Shown piece after piece: positions 10,107 through 20,011 of a stretch of DNA of 64,000 bases; position 1 is the stretch's first letter; each line of letters begins with the position of its first letter. The DNA lies in the NCBI GenBank assembly GCA_049840795.1, contig JASGJK010000036.1, positions 47,063-111,062 of the forward strand, given 5' to 3'. The position numbers were made by a program, and so were the translations under genes. This stretch comes from UPXZ01 sp049840795. GTDB taxonomy: Bacteria; Bacteroidota; Bacteroidia; Bacteroidales; Paludibacteraceae. The notes under the pieces are model-generated. The model searched no databases, was not told the origin of the DNA, and was given only the letters and a program-made list of their open reading frames with translations.

Positions 10107-10568
10107 AATGCGGTTTTATAATTTATGTTAAATAAGTTTAAGAAGAATCTATTTTTAGTGTTATGTTATTTCGGTATTTATGTCAATAAAATTCTTGTTT
10201 TAGATATTAATGTGGTACATACCCCAATATTTAGAATAGATAATACGATTAAAATCAACGGTATAAGCAGTTGTATTTGCTTTTTTAATACTGAAATAAT
10301 AGGGTAGTTGCTTTTTTTTATTATGTTTTAGTCTAAATGATACTAAATCCGATGCAAATATATATAAATATTTCTATTGTTCGCATATTTCTTGCAAAAT
10401 TATTATTTTTTTTGCTTATTAGTGTCGAAATGTAAACTATATTCATCGTGAAAGACCGCTAATCGAGGTTATATTTGTTGAATAAAGGTAAAAATATAAA
10501 ATCCGGTTTTCTAATTTAATACGATGTTCAGAAAAAAAACTTTTATCTGTTGAATTAAGAGAAATATT
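10107..10568. other. Intergenic region upstream of M6 protease 1
   Basis: About 460 AT-rich bases. On the minus strand TATATTTG (10355-10362 as CAAATATA on the plus strand) fits the Bacteroidetes -7 consensus TAnnTTTG and lies 250 bases upstream of M6 protease 1. No TTG was found at the usual spacing. The right end abuts the IS66 left inverted repeat. A 60-codon plus-strand ORF here has no recognisable features and is not called. Confidence 0.4.
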
Positions 10569-10635
10569 GTAATCCTCCCAAATCAGCCGTATTGCCAACA
10601 GCAAACAAAAGCGAGACCTTTGTCGAAAAAAAGTT

Positions 10636-10980
10636 ATGTTTAGTTTGAACGAAGGAAATCGGTTTGTAGTTTGTTTAAGTGGCGTTGATTTGCGCAGGGG
10701 TTTGGACGGCTTGTGCGGATTGATCCGCTATCTCTCCCTAAGTCCCACCAATGGCGATGTTTATGTTTTTCTAAACAAGCAGCGCACTACCTTGAAGTTG
10801 CTTCACTGGGAGCGTGGCGGTTTTGTAATTTATTACAAGCGGTTGGAAAGCGGGCGTGTCAGTCATAAGATATTCATCAAGGCGGGTGTTGGATTTCGCA
10901 CGCTTCGGTGGGATGAATTGGTGCTGTTTATGGAAGGAATAAGTGTGAAAACAAGACGAAGAAAAAGGTATGATTTGTAG
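10636..10980 (+). CDS. tnpB: IS66 accessory protein TnpB
   Basis: 114 aa, IS66 Orf2-like. Family hallmarks are CLSGVDLRRGLDGLCGLI at the start, then GDVYVFLNKQRTTLKLLHWERGGFVIYYKRLE, and a basic tail (KTRRRKRYDL). The length matches the usual 110-120 aa. It is required with TnpC for transposition in characterised IS66 members, although its biochemical role is unsettled. No tnpA-like gene lies between it and the left inverted repeat. Confidence 0.93.
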   Translation: MFSLNEGNRFVVCLSGVDLRRGLDGLCGLIRYLSLSPTNGDVYVFLNKQRTTLKLLHWERGGFVIYYKRLESGRVSHKIFIKAGVGFRTLRWDELVLFMEGISVKTRRRKRYDL

Positions 10981-11032
10981 TTGAGATATTTGTATATATC
11001 ATTGTAATTTAGTATCTTTATGGTACAAAACG

Positions 11033-12556
11033 ATGAAAAAGGCTCAAGGAATACTACAGGAAAATGCTCGATTAAAAGAGCTACTCAAGGTCAAGGACGA
11101 GCAGCTTGCCCGCAAGAACGAACGGATACTTTATTTGGAGCGCCAGCTATTCGGGCGGCGTTCGGAGAAAAGCCTACCTACTTACCCTGACGCGCAATTA
11201 TCGCTATTTGACACGGAACAAGGCTCTGCCGTGCTGGAACAGGAGGCTTCGGTGTTTTCAACGCTGGCAGAGGAGATCAAGCAAAAAGCAGAACAGCGTG
11301 TGAATGCTAAAAAATCAAATGCGGTATCACAAAAACGCCCCTATAAAATCCCGGCCGATATTGAACGCCGTGAAAGGGTCATTCATCCTGACGGAATTGA
11401 TTTGGAAGATGTGATTAAAATAGGCGAGGATGTGAGCGAACGACTGATGATTGAGCCTTCCAGGTTTTGGGTAGAACGCATTGTCCGCCCGGTGTACAAA
11501 AAGATGCAGGAACAACAGGCCGTTTCTACTATGATCATTCAAGCCCCCCTCACCCGACCATTCTTCCGGGCTGTATGGCAGGCGAGTCGCTTCTAAGCCA
11601 AATTATCATAGACAAGTTTCTTTACCATTTGCCTGAATACAGACAAGCCAAGCGCTTTAAGGATTTTGGTATAGCGCTTAGCACCTCGAGCATCAACCGT
11701 TGGGTACACGATGTGGCGGACAAGCTTTATCCGCTTTACCTAGCACAGACGAACCGGGTGCTTGCAACCGATTATATCCAAGTGGACGAAACAAGCCATT
11801 CGATAACCGACCGTTCGGGTTCGGCACGCAAAGGGTATGTCTGGGTAGTTCGTTCGGTGTTGACTCCGGGTGTGTTTTTCCACTACGACAAAGGCTCCCG
11901 TTCGCAAGATGTGGTTTTAAAGAATGCTCAAAGACTACAAAGGGGCACTTCAAACCGATGGTTATGCCGCTTACAGTATTTACGAAGAAAAACAGGGTGT
12001 GTTGCCTTTAGGGTGCCTGGCTCACGTGAGACGCAAGTTCGAGACCGCACTCGCAACTACGCCCCAAGCACAGAAAGCACTCGACTACATCGCCCTGCTT
12101 TATATGCTCGAGGGCAACCTCAAGGCAGAAGGAGCCGATTACGAACAAATCCGAAAGGAACGGGAACAAAAAGCCTATCCCATATTACAAGAGATGGAAA
12201 GCTGGATGAAGCAAACCTATGATAACTGCACCCCCAAAAGTCCGCTTGGCAAAGCCATCAGCTATGCGTTCGGCATGTGGCCCCGTGTGAGCCGCTATTG
12301 CAAGGAAGGATATTTCCATATCGACAACAATGGCGTTGAGAATGCCATCAGGCCCATTGCGCTGGGACGTAAAAACTACTTATTCTCCGCAAATGACAGC
12401 GGAGCTGAAGACAACTGTATATTCTACACCCTGATTGGAAGTTGTCTCCAGGCAGGCATTGAACCTTATCAATGGCTCAATGCCACACTCGAAAAAATCC
12501 CAACTCTACAAAATCCGATAGGTTGGGACGAACTTCTCCCAAATAATAACAAATAA
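11033..12556 (+). pseudogene. tnpC: IS66 transposase TnpC, interrupted by two frameshifts
   Basis: The DDE transposase is split over frames. Codons run from ATG 11033 (coiled-coil leader, LYLERQLFGRRSEKS) to about 11545. There a missing base near CAAGCCCCCCTCACC shifts the frame to GCMAGESLLSQIIIDKF, and an extra A near 11918 restores the first frame at MLKDYKGALQTDGY. The catalytic residues survive in the conceptual protein: Asp in QVDET, Asp in QTDGY and Glu in NNGVENA. The two indels nearly compensate, leaving about 125 residues in the wrong frame. A real null allele and two sequencing errors are both possible; IS66 is not known to need frameshifting here. Confidence 0.88.
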
Positions 12557-12562
12557 AAAAAT

Positions 12563-12600
12563 AGCCTGCAAGATTTGATAAAATCAAACAGGCTGTTTTT
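12563..12600 (+). terminator. Terminator of the IS66 transposase gene
   Basis: AGCCTG and CAGGCT enclose a second inner pairing (TTTGAT with ATCAAA), followed by a T7 run, just after the tnpC stop codon and inside the right inverted repeat. Confidence 0.8.
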
Positions 12601-12656
12601 TTGAATACTATATACGGCTGATTTGGGAGGCTTACTTTCGTATGATTATAGGTATA

Positions 12657-12703
12657 TTAACAGAGAGCAACCAAATTTTCATAATTTGATTGCTCTCTGT
12701 TAA
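12657..12703 (-). terminator. Long hairpin downstream of M6 protease 2
   Basis: TTAACAGAGAGCAA and its exact reverse complement TTGCTCTCTGTTAA form a 14-bp stem, extended inside by CAAATT with AATTTG around a 5-base loop. It lies 19 bases past the end of the minus-strand M6 protease 2 gene and outside the IS66 end, so it most likely terminates that transcript. The T-run after it is weak. Confidence 0.65.
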
Positions 12704-12721
12704 AATATTGAGTTGTAGTAT

Positions 12722-15545
12722 TTACCAAACGATTTTGGTTATGGAACGATTTATTTTTAAGATGTAGATTCCGTGCGCTCTCAATGATATGGTAATGTTT
12801 TTATCAAACATTGATTCATAGATTTTTTGCCCACTTATGTTAAATAACTCTATACTATTGCCATATAAAATATTTTGTGAATTGATTTCAATACCGTTGA
12901 TGTTTTTTTTTATGTTGAAATCGTTTGTTGTAAATATGTTACTATTATTGGTAGTAAGTGTGGTAACTTTTATTTGATTGGATGCTTCGGTATATTCTCC
13001 ATTACTAAAAGCTGATACTTTATAATAATATTTCTTCATTACCATTTAATCCTTCTACGGAATATTGGGTAACACTTCCTACGTTTATGTTGTCATAATT
13101 AGTAAGTGGGATGTTGCTTATTGAACGAAGCCCTATTTTAATATCATCAATGGCAATATTGCCTATCGCCGGTTTTGAATATACCAGTTTTAAAGCAAAG
13201 CATTCCGGAAGTTCTATATCAGAAATTGTAAAATTAGTACTGTTTGTAGAAATTGGTTGAATAGTTTTGAATAATTCCCACTGTTTCCCATCTTTTGACG
13301 CATAAATAAGTAATGCATTAGAACTAGAAGTACTTCTTCCTCTGTACCAGAAACTAAGAGAGCTTATTTGTTTCTCAAAAATGGGTGTTTGGATGTACTC
13401 ATTCTCTGTTGTAAAATAGGCTGAAGGAGAAGCAGAGGCATAATAACCGGATGTTGTAAAGAAGTTTACATCTGCTGTCCAATCTTCCGGTAAAGAGTTA
13501 TTATCAAAACCAGTGGTTATATACTCAATACCTGTTCCAGATTCTTTGGTATATACGGTAAGATAATAGGATTCGGGAACAAATAACTTAGATGACCAAC
13601 TCCAATTTGTATTAAAGGAATTATTTGTAATATCCGATGCTTCAAGTGCCGTAGGCTTGAATGAATTAAATGTGTATGCTGTTGTTTTTACTTCAATTAT
13701 ATTGGAATATATGGTAGTTACTGTTCCGTTAACCGCTTTTAGACGATAATAATAAGTTGATTTTTCATTAAGCCCGTCAATATTGATGTTAATGATGGTA
13801 CCAATATCTTTTCTTTTATAATCAGAAACATAGATGGTGTCATTTCCAATAACTTCAAAAATATCCAGAAGATATTTTTCCGCGTAAGGTATAGCATTCC
13901 AATTTGCAGTAAAAGATGTTTGAGTAATATCAGTGGCTGCTGTAGCTATAGGAGCATTTGTTTCAAGAAAAACTCCATTCATTATTTTAAATGTGATAAT
14001 TCCATTTGATTCTGTAATATATGTTAGTGGTTTTCCGATGTCAGTTCCATTTCTCAATGTAGGAGAATAACCGGAGTTATTAGATGTACCGGGGTATGTG
14101 TCGCCAGCATTGGTAGCGTCAGTTGCTAAACCATCTGCCTCTATAATATCAACCCCCATTGAAGATGCAGTGTTATTTACCGTATTGTTGTGCCAGCCCG
14201 ATGAACTGTAATAAATACGTGTAATAAGCAAACCATGTCCTGGTAGGTAGGTATCCCAACCTTTTTTTTGTCTATTTTCGAGCATAAAAAATTCTACAGG
14301 ATTTGGATTTTCTCCGTTTAAGTTATTATTTCCCGTTTGTGAAATTAAATATGCTTGATTTGACGTAGTTAATGTGTCTAAAGTTACATTCTGTGGATTT
14401 TTTAGTTCGGTAGGAGTAAGCCATCCTAAATAAAATCGTTCATAAGAAGAATAAGCCGGCGGAGTGCGTCCGCTATTATTATAAGGTCCGGCATCCATTA
14501 CATCCCAGCTTGACAATGTGTGATGTGAAGCGTAGTTGGTAGCATAAAGATCAGGTAGCCCCAATACATGTCCAAATTCATGAACAAAAGTTCCTATACC
14601 ACACATTTTGCTGCCACTATATCCTCTTAATTCTGATGTGCAAGCATAGTCATATAAGTATTTTCCATCAAGTTTAAGATTCGAAGAAACAACCCAGCGA
14701 TGAGGCCATACTGTACTGGATGCTCCTCCTTCGGCTTCGTTATAACCCGCGTAATAAATAAATACATTATCAATATAACCATCATTATCGGTATCATATA
14801 TAGAAAAGTCAATTCCATCTGCATCAGCTAAAGTACAAGCATCAATTACCATTTGGCGTGGATTGGAGTCATTACTTGAGGAACTAGATTCACCATAATA
14901 AGACATATTGTTAGGCAATGTATATGGACCTACAACATCAAAAATCGGATCAAAAGCGCTGTTAGAATTATCTCTAAAATAATCTTTAGCGGAACCGGTT
15001 CCGCTGTTAGTAGAATATCCTTCTTGATTCAATAAATCGGTAAAAGCTTGTTGTGGGTTTGATGTAACAAAATTTTTATCTGAAAAGTTAACCAATATCA
15101 CCAAGGAACGCGGAGAACCCTTGATTGGAAATTTACGAGGTTCGGAAAAAATGTTTTTTTGTATGTTTATCTTTCTTGCGTTGGTTATATTTTTTATTTG
15201 ATTGTTAAATTCATCATTGGTTGTAGTTTTGAGTTTATTTACAAAACGGATTTCATTTATAGAGCGTTTAGAAAGTTCATTTACTTTAACTCCTAAAGAA
15301 TGAATAATACCTTTTTTGTCTATTTCTGCATAGGTAAGGTATCCATCGTTATCTTCTGTAATCAAATAATCATCGGTGGTGGTTTTATAGCTGAAATGTT
15401 CATCTCCATAGAGTCGAAATGTGATTTCTCTTCCATCGGGTTGTTTCATAATTACCGGCATCTGATATGCTGGTACAGCGGATATGTATTCTGCTAATAA
15501 TAAGATAAATAGCAAAATAGTGGTTTTTTTATTTAATGTTTGCAC
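12722..15545 (-). CDS. M6 family metalloprotease 2 with frameshift before the T9SS domain
   Basis: Paralogue of M6 protease 1. Signal peptide (ILLFILLLAEYISA), then propeptide-like VPAYQMPVIMKQPDGR. The zincin motif HEFGHVLGLPD has His322 and Glu323, followed by the Met-turn DVMDAG. Fibronectin-III and beta-sandwich domains follow. The main frame stops after 841 residues at GLNGNEEILL (base 13020). The next frame continues KYYYKVSAFSNGEYTEASNQ and ends in a T9SS sorting domain at 12722. Removing one A from the GAAGAAATATT tract near 13035 rejoins them at about 940 aa, the length of paralogue 1. As read, the product would lack its secretion signal. Error, mutation or slippage switching cannot be told apart. 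Confidence 0.87.
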
Positions 15546-15575
15546 TCTATTTAATTCGATTATGTATGTTAATGG

Positions 15576-15606
15576 AAAAGAAAGTCGCCAAATATTGACG
15601 ACTTTC
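15576..15606 (-). terminator. Terminator of the susC-susD operon
   Basis: GAAAGTCG and CGACTTTC form a perfect 8-bp stem around an 11-base loop. On the minus strand it is followed by TTTTCC, about 70 bases after the stop of the 608-aa secreted protein, so it closes the operon starting at susC. Confidence 0.75.
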
Positions 15607-15673
15607 TTATATAGATTTATATCAATTTAGTTTTTAATTTTAGCTTTATATAAATAAAATAGTATAGAGGTTA

Positions 15674-17500
15674 TTATTTAATAACTTTTATTGTCTCTGT
15701 CTTAGCTCCTGTAAATTTTAATATATATATGCCATTACTTGATGCACCAGGAATGATAGCTTCTCCGGAGGAGGTTAAGCTGTACTGACCAAGTTTTTGA
15801 CCAGATGTAGTGAATACAGATACACTGTTATAACTATTTGGATATTTGATCTTGAATGAATTATCTACAGCAGTAGCCCTAATTTCAGATTGTTTTGGAT
15901 TGTAAATACCTGTTGTTCCAAGTTGAGTCACTGGAACCTTAAGCGAAACCCCATAAGAAGAAATTACTATTTCCCCACTTCTTGTTGCAGCACTAGTTGG
16001 TAATGCATCTGCTTTAAAGAAGAATGACAAAATATTATAATCCGCAAAATATGTCGAATCAAACTCTACTGACGAAACCCATTCTGGGGCACTGTCAATC
16101 CAAATGTCAGTAAGATATTCATCTATATTATAGGAAGAATATACAGAAATATCATTGTATTCATCACCACTTTCCGAATGTCCGGAAACACCGTAACCTC
16201 CTTCACTCGGGAATGTCAGTGAATTCGTGTTTTCATCAAAAGGAACTAAGCAATTCAGAATTCCATTGAATTGAATGTATAAATCGGCAGCTGGAACTGT
16301 TGGAGCATTTGAGTAACCAAAGGTTGATACAGCCAAATTACTTCCGTGTAGCGTGTAAGACGAGCCTTCTGTTCTGTTTGAACCGAATAAGAATTTAAAA
16401 TGCCAAGTAGAATCAAAGCCTGTGATTATAACGGCTACCGGAGCAATGGTGTCAATTGTTACGGGTGTATCTACAATAAACCCATCTTCTTCTTTTTGAA
16501 ATTTGAAGATAAAAGCTCCCTGATCTGTATATGTTTTTTCAAATTCACTTGTGGTTGACTCCGCAATTTTATTTCCTAATGAACCATCTTCGTTTAGATA
16601 ATATAATTCTAATTTCATAACTCCACCTTCAGGCACAGCAGTTCCACCATCTTCATATGCTAAAGCACTAATACTTTCAACATAAAATGGGGATTTAAGT
16701 TGCGGAATAACTTGCATCACTCCAACACAAGGACCGTTTGTATTGCTATATGCCGGTGAAAAAGAACCACCGGCAGCATAACCTCCCCAAAGATTATAAG
16801 AAGTAGAACCGAGATACTTGCGTTCGTGCATATTTGCTAATGTGAGTGGCCAATACTCCATAGCGCCATCTAAGGATGTACCATCTGCAGTAGTATCTCT
16901 CTCAACGTTTGCTGCAAGTACGTACTGATAATTAGAACCAGTCCCTGTTACGAATGAAGCTGTACTTGTAGCTGTTGTCGCTGTCACTTTTGGAATGTAC
17001 ATGATGTAACCAGACGGCGTAATACCTGATGTGTTGTGTAAAGTTCCATCAGCATCAATTGGTTGATCAATCGCAGCAAATGTGCCCCCGTTATAGTTCC
17101 AAGCAAATGTAGCAGTTGCATCACTTGCATAAGGGATATAATCAACAGGAACCATTGCAGGCGTTTGTAGATACACACCGCCGTAAGAAGAATAATCTCT
17201 GTAAAAACCAGTATAGAACGTTCCATCCGGGCGTCCATAAAGTACAGTAACGTCAGCTGAAGCTGCTTTTGCTGCTTTTACCGCACTTTTAACTGAATTA
17301 AATGAAGTTGCCACATATTGGTCAGTGTTTACCGATACACTTTGAGGTATGTTTGATTTCGTTGCTGCGAAATTAGCTTTTTCTCTGACCCTTGAATCAG
17401 ATACTTTTGTCAGTTTGGTCTCAATTTGAGACTTTTTTCCTTGTGCTATTCCCACCGATACTATCAGTGAAAAAATCATTAAGATGTAAATTTTTTTCAT
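15674..17500 (-). CDS. Secreted protein of unknown function with T9SS sorting domain
   Basis: 608 aa. Signal peptide (IYILMIFSLIVSVGIAQ). The middle is beta-rich with no catalytic motif recognised. Near residues 430-530 there is a short bacterial Ig-like/BACON-style stretch (TFPSEGGYGVSGHSESGDEY, then GEIVISSYGVSLKVPVTQLG). The C-terminus is a T9SS sorting domain ending NGIYILKFTGAKTETIKVIK. It is the last gene of the susC-susD operon, 39 bp after the DUF4302 lipoprotein, which suggests a surface partner for substrate capture or processing. The function is inferred from context only. Confidence 0.75.
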   Translation of the reverse strand: MKKIYILMIFSLIVSVGIAQGKKSQIETKLTKVSDSRVREKANFAATKSNIPQSVSVNTDQYVATSFNSVKSAVKAAKAASADVTVLYGRPDGTFYTGFYRDYSSYGGVYLQTPAMVPVDYIPYASDATATFAWNYNGGTFAAIDQPIDADGTLHNTSGITPSGYIMYIPKVTATTATSTASFVTGTGSNYQYVLAANVERDTTADGTSLDGAMEYWPLTLANMHERKYLGSTSYNLWGGYAAGGSFSPAYSNTNGPCVGVMQVIPQLKSPFYVESISALAYEDGGTAVPEGGVMKLELYYLNEDGSLGNKIAESTTSEFEKTYTDQGAFIFKFQKEEDGFIVDTPVTIDTIAPVAVIITGFDSTWHFKFLFGSNRTEGSSYTLHGSNLAVSTFGYSNAPTVPAADLYIQFNGILNCLVPFDENTNSLTFPSEGGYGVSGHSESGDEYNDISVYSSYNIDEYLTDIWIDSAPEWVSSVEFDSTYFADYNILSFFFKADALPTSAATRSGEIVISSYGVSLKVPVTQLGTTGIYNPKQSEIRATAVDNSFKIKYPNSYNSVSVFTTSGQKLGQYSLTSSGEAIIPGASSNGIYILKFTGAKTETIKVIK

Positions 17501-17539
17501 ACTTGAATAATTTTAATTGTTTTTGAATATGTTTATGTG

Positions 17540-18904
17540 CTATTTGAGAGTTAGAATAAACCATTTAGAAGTATCTGTTTTACTTGTAAATCTAAATGTT
17601 GTAGAAGATAGAGCTGCACCTTGTAGGGAAAGAGTGTAATTATCTTCAAGAAGGTGGATTAAGGTAGATGCCTTGAAATTATTATAATAATTTTGACCAT
17701 TTTTATCATATTTTCCTGTAAATCCCTTAAATGTTAATGATAATTCATTTCCTGAAGTAACAACAATATCATAATTAAGAAACCCTTCTATTTTACTGGT
17801 ATTTTTTGTTGTATAAATAGATAGTGCGGTCCCATAATCTTTATTATTGGTAAAACCAACATGTTCGAGTTTTCGGGATGTGTTTACAACAGCATTACTT
17901 AGTAATAAGAAAGCGTCATAAATACTTGTACTCATATTTTCACTTGTATATTTAAATATTATATATTTCCTTGCATTTATTAGATTATTAAAAAGATATG
18001 CAGGAGATGTAGTGATTACAGCATCACTATTCTCATCCGTACATATAAGTTGTTGCTCATTATCAGATAAAACAAATGTCTGAGCTTTTTGATTGTCATC
18101 AGAATAAGGAGTATAAAGGCGAAGTCCTGTCGGGGTTATAATATAAGGGTAATTGACTCCATCAATGATATTATCTCCGCCAACTGGATAAATCCTAAAT
18201 ATGCTAGCATTGGAACCTTGATATGTTATATTTGTTTTTATGGTAAATGTGTCTTTTTGGGCAAATACAAGTTGTAATTCTTCAATAGATTTATTTATTA
18301 TTTTTGATTTCATTTCATCTATCTGAGTGAAATAATCTGCCCAAACCATATTTTCATCTAATTTTCTTAATCTCACATCAGTTCCTCTTTTTTTACCTTT
18401 CAACATTATTAAGTCTGAAGTGGCAGACATAACCACAAATTCATAATCTCCTTCCAATCCATAGCCATCCAGTTCATCTGTGCCTGCCGGATCTTGTGGA
18501 TTTGTAAATAGATGGAAAATACCTATTTCTATACCGTTTACTTTGTATGTTCCGGCAGTTGGAAATGATAATACCGGTCCATCATCGCCAATCAACCGAA
18601 ATGTACAGGAGTCGGTGGTATATTTGTAATTTGTCCAACGGTTTTTAGTTGCCATTGTTACTTTTGTAGAGGTCTCAAATTTCATCAAATAGGTATATCC
18701 TTCCGTTTCAGTAGTGGGGAAATATTCCATCACCCAACCGTTTGGTGAAGCGCATAGGATATCTTTGTAATCTGATAATGCTTTTTCAATTCTGACAGCT
18801 GATGTTTCTGAAAAAATATTCTCCTCTTCAAATTTACAACTGCTTAAAAAAAGCAAAGTCATTAAACAAGTAAATGTAATATATATAATTGATTTTCTTT
18901 TCAT
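17540..18904 (-). CDS. DUF4302 family lipoprotein
   Basis: 454 aa. Lipoprotein signal peptide with lipobox LLFLSSC, Cys at about residue 23. The mature start (EEENIFSETSAVRIEKALSDYKDIL followed by PNGWVMEYFP) is characteristic of the DUF4302 family, which occurs in Bacteroidetes next to SusC/SusD pairs that carry a HExxH lipoprotein. Probably an outer-membrane surface lipoprotein taking part in substrate binding. It lies between the zinc metallohydrolase gene (24 bp upstream) and the T9SS protein gene. No enzymatic motif seen. Confidence 0.82.
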   Translation of the reverse strand: MKRKSIIYITFTCLMTLLFLSSCKFEEENIFSETSAVRIEKALSDYKDILCASPNGWVMEYFPTTETEGYTYLMKFETSTKVTMATKNRWTNYKYTTDSCTFRLIGDDGPVLSFPTAGTYKVNGIEIGIFHLFTNPQDPAGTDELDGYGLEGDYEFVVMSATSDLIMLKGKKRGTDVRLRKLDENMVWADYFTQIDEMKSKIINKSIEELQLVFAQKDTFTIKTNITYQGSNASIFRIYPVGGDNIIDGVNYPYIITPTGLRLYTPYSDDNQKAQTFVLSDNEQQLICTDENSDAVITTSPAYLFNNLINARKYIIFKYTSENMSTSIYDAFLLLSNAVVNTSRKLEHVGFTNNKDYGTALSIYTTKNTSKIEGFLNYDIVVTSGNELSLTFKGFTGKYDKNGQNYYNNFKASTLIHLLEDNYTLSLQGAALSSTTFRFTSKTDTSKWFILTLK

Positions 18905-18928
18905 GATAGCAAACTTTTTTTGTGTAAA

Positions 18929-19981
18929 TTATTTAATTTGTGAGAGAAGTGAAACCATATCAATTCTTGCTTGACGATATTGTACTTCTGCACGCAGAGC
19001 ATCTAAATCAATGTTCCATTTATCCCTGAACCATGTACGGCAAATATTTAATTTGTTTAAGATGGTGGCTCTTCCATCCACGCCGTCAGTATCAATTATA
19101 ATTTTCACAACTTTTAGAGGGTTTGTGGATATTGTATCCAATCTGTATGTTTCGGAAGTATAAGTGCTGTTGCCTGAACCATCAATCTCCCATCCTCTTG
19201 ACGCCATATCAAGCATAGTATTCCATTGAGCATCTGTTTTTACAATATAATTAGCAATGATTTCAACAAAATCTTCACGTGTTTGTGAACTACCATAAGC
19301 GCTTACAAATCCCAATGAATAAGCCACTGCTTGACTTTTTGGCTCATTCATATCTAATTTACTTTGGCGATCTTGCCATGCAAATGGGTCATAGTATTTA
19401 TATGAAATCAAATTAAACTCAGCCGGATATGATTTAGTTTGATGTAAAATATGAGCAAACTCGTGATGCATTGTCTTAAAATAATATTCATTCATCATAT
19501 CCGGGTCATTCGTATTGATACTGTTTACTCTGTAAAGTGTTATTTTTATGCCTCCCTCGGCTGTTCCTAAAACTATCGTTCCACTTATTGGATTGTATGC
19601 CGATGAACCAATTAAATGTATCATACGCGGACCATATTTTTTTAAGAAAGTAGGATCCACAACTTTAGCATAGACATCAAACCAAAGATATTTTACTAAT
19701 ACAGCCAATTTTTTTGAATTTTCGAGTGAAGCCGGCATTAAATTATACTCCATATCAGAGGCTACATCTTTCATTTGATAATCGAAAGTCAGATTGTATG
19801 GTTTTGAATATTCTTCCTGAAGAAATTTATCAAAACCGTATGTGTAAGATGATGGATCAAGCTTGGTCTCGGTAATGTCAAAAATGCTCGGATTAAATTC
19901 CTCCTTCTGACAGCCTATAAATATAAAACCGATAAATAATGCGGTTGTAATTCTAAATATTGTTTTTTTCATTTTTTTCAT
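18929..19981 (-). CDS. Substrate import-associated zinc metallohydrolase lipoprotein
   Basis: 350 aa. Signal peptide with lipobox FIFIGC, Cys near residue 24. The zincin motif HHEFAHILHQ (His-Glu-x-x-His) is at about residues 170-175. This matches the family of HExxH lipoproteins encoded with SusC/SusD pairs, thought to trim imported substrates, probably peptides, at the outer membrane. Located 30 bp downstream of susD. The start may be codon 1 or the Met at codon 5 (both precede a Lys-rich n-region). The peptide-substrate assignment is inference from the neighbouring proteases. Confidence 0.85.
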   Translation of the reverse strand: MKKMKKTIFRITTALFIGFIFIGCQKEEFNPSIFDITETKLDPSSYTYGFDKFLQEEYSKPYNLTFDYQMKDVASDMEYNLMPASLENSKKLAVLVKYLWFDVYAKVVDPTFLKKYGPRMIHLIGSSAYNPISGTIVLGTAEGGIKITLYRVNSINTNDPDMMNEYYFKTMHHEFAHILHQTKSYPAEFNLISYKYYDPFAWQDRQSKLDMNEPKSQAVAYSLGFVSAYGSSQTREDFVEIIANYIVKTDAQWNTMLDMASRGWEIDGSGNSTYTSETYRLDTISTNPLKVVKIIIDTDGVDGRATILNKLNICRTWFRDKWNIDLDALRAEVQYRQARIDMVSLLSQIK

Positions 19982-20011
19982 TTTTTTGTGGATACTGATT
20001 CCATAAAATTT

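Larger units (their letters stand above)
10569..12635 (+). mobile_element. IS66 family insertion sequence
   Basis: Complete ends are visible: the left end GTAATCCTCCCAAATCAGCC (10569 on) and the reverse complement of the right end (12612-12635) match at 23 of 24 positions. The element is 2,067 bp and holds tnpB and a broken tnpC but no tnpA. IS66 elements normally make 8-bp target duplications, yet the flanks here differ (GAAATATT left, TTTCGTAT right). So this copy has either lost its duplication or arisen by recombination. It sits between two paralogous M6 protease genes. Confidence 0.92.

Noticed and set aside
10125..10307. 60-codon plus-strand ORF left of IS66
   Set aside because: AT-rich, no homology pattern, no promoter, and it overlaps the upstream region of M6 protease 1; most likely chance.
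11033..12556. Programmed frameshifting in IS66 tnpC
   Set aside because: IS66 TnpC is normally one frame; the second shift is in the plus direction at a non-slippery site, so indels are simpler.
12722..13045. Separate 107-aa gene
   Set aside because: It is the C-terminal T9SS part of M6 protease 2, displaced by a one-base shift.
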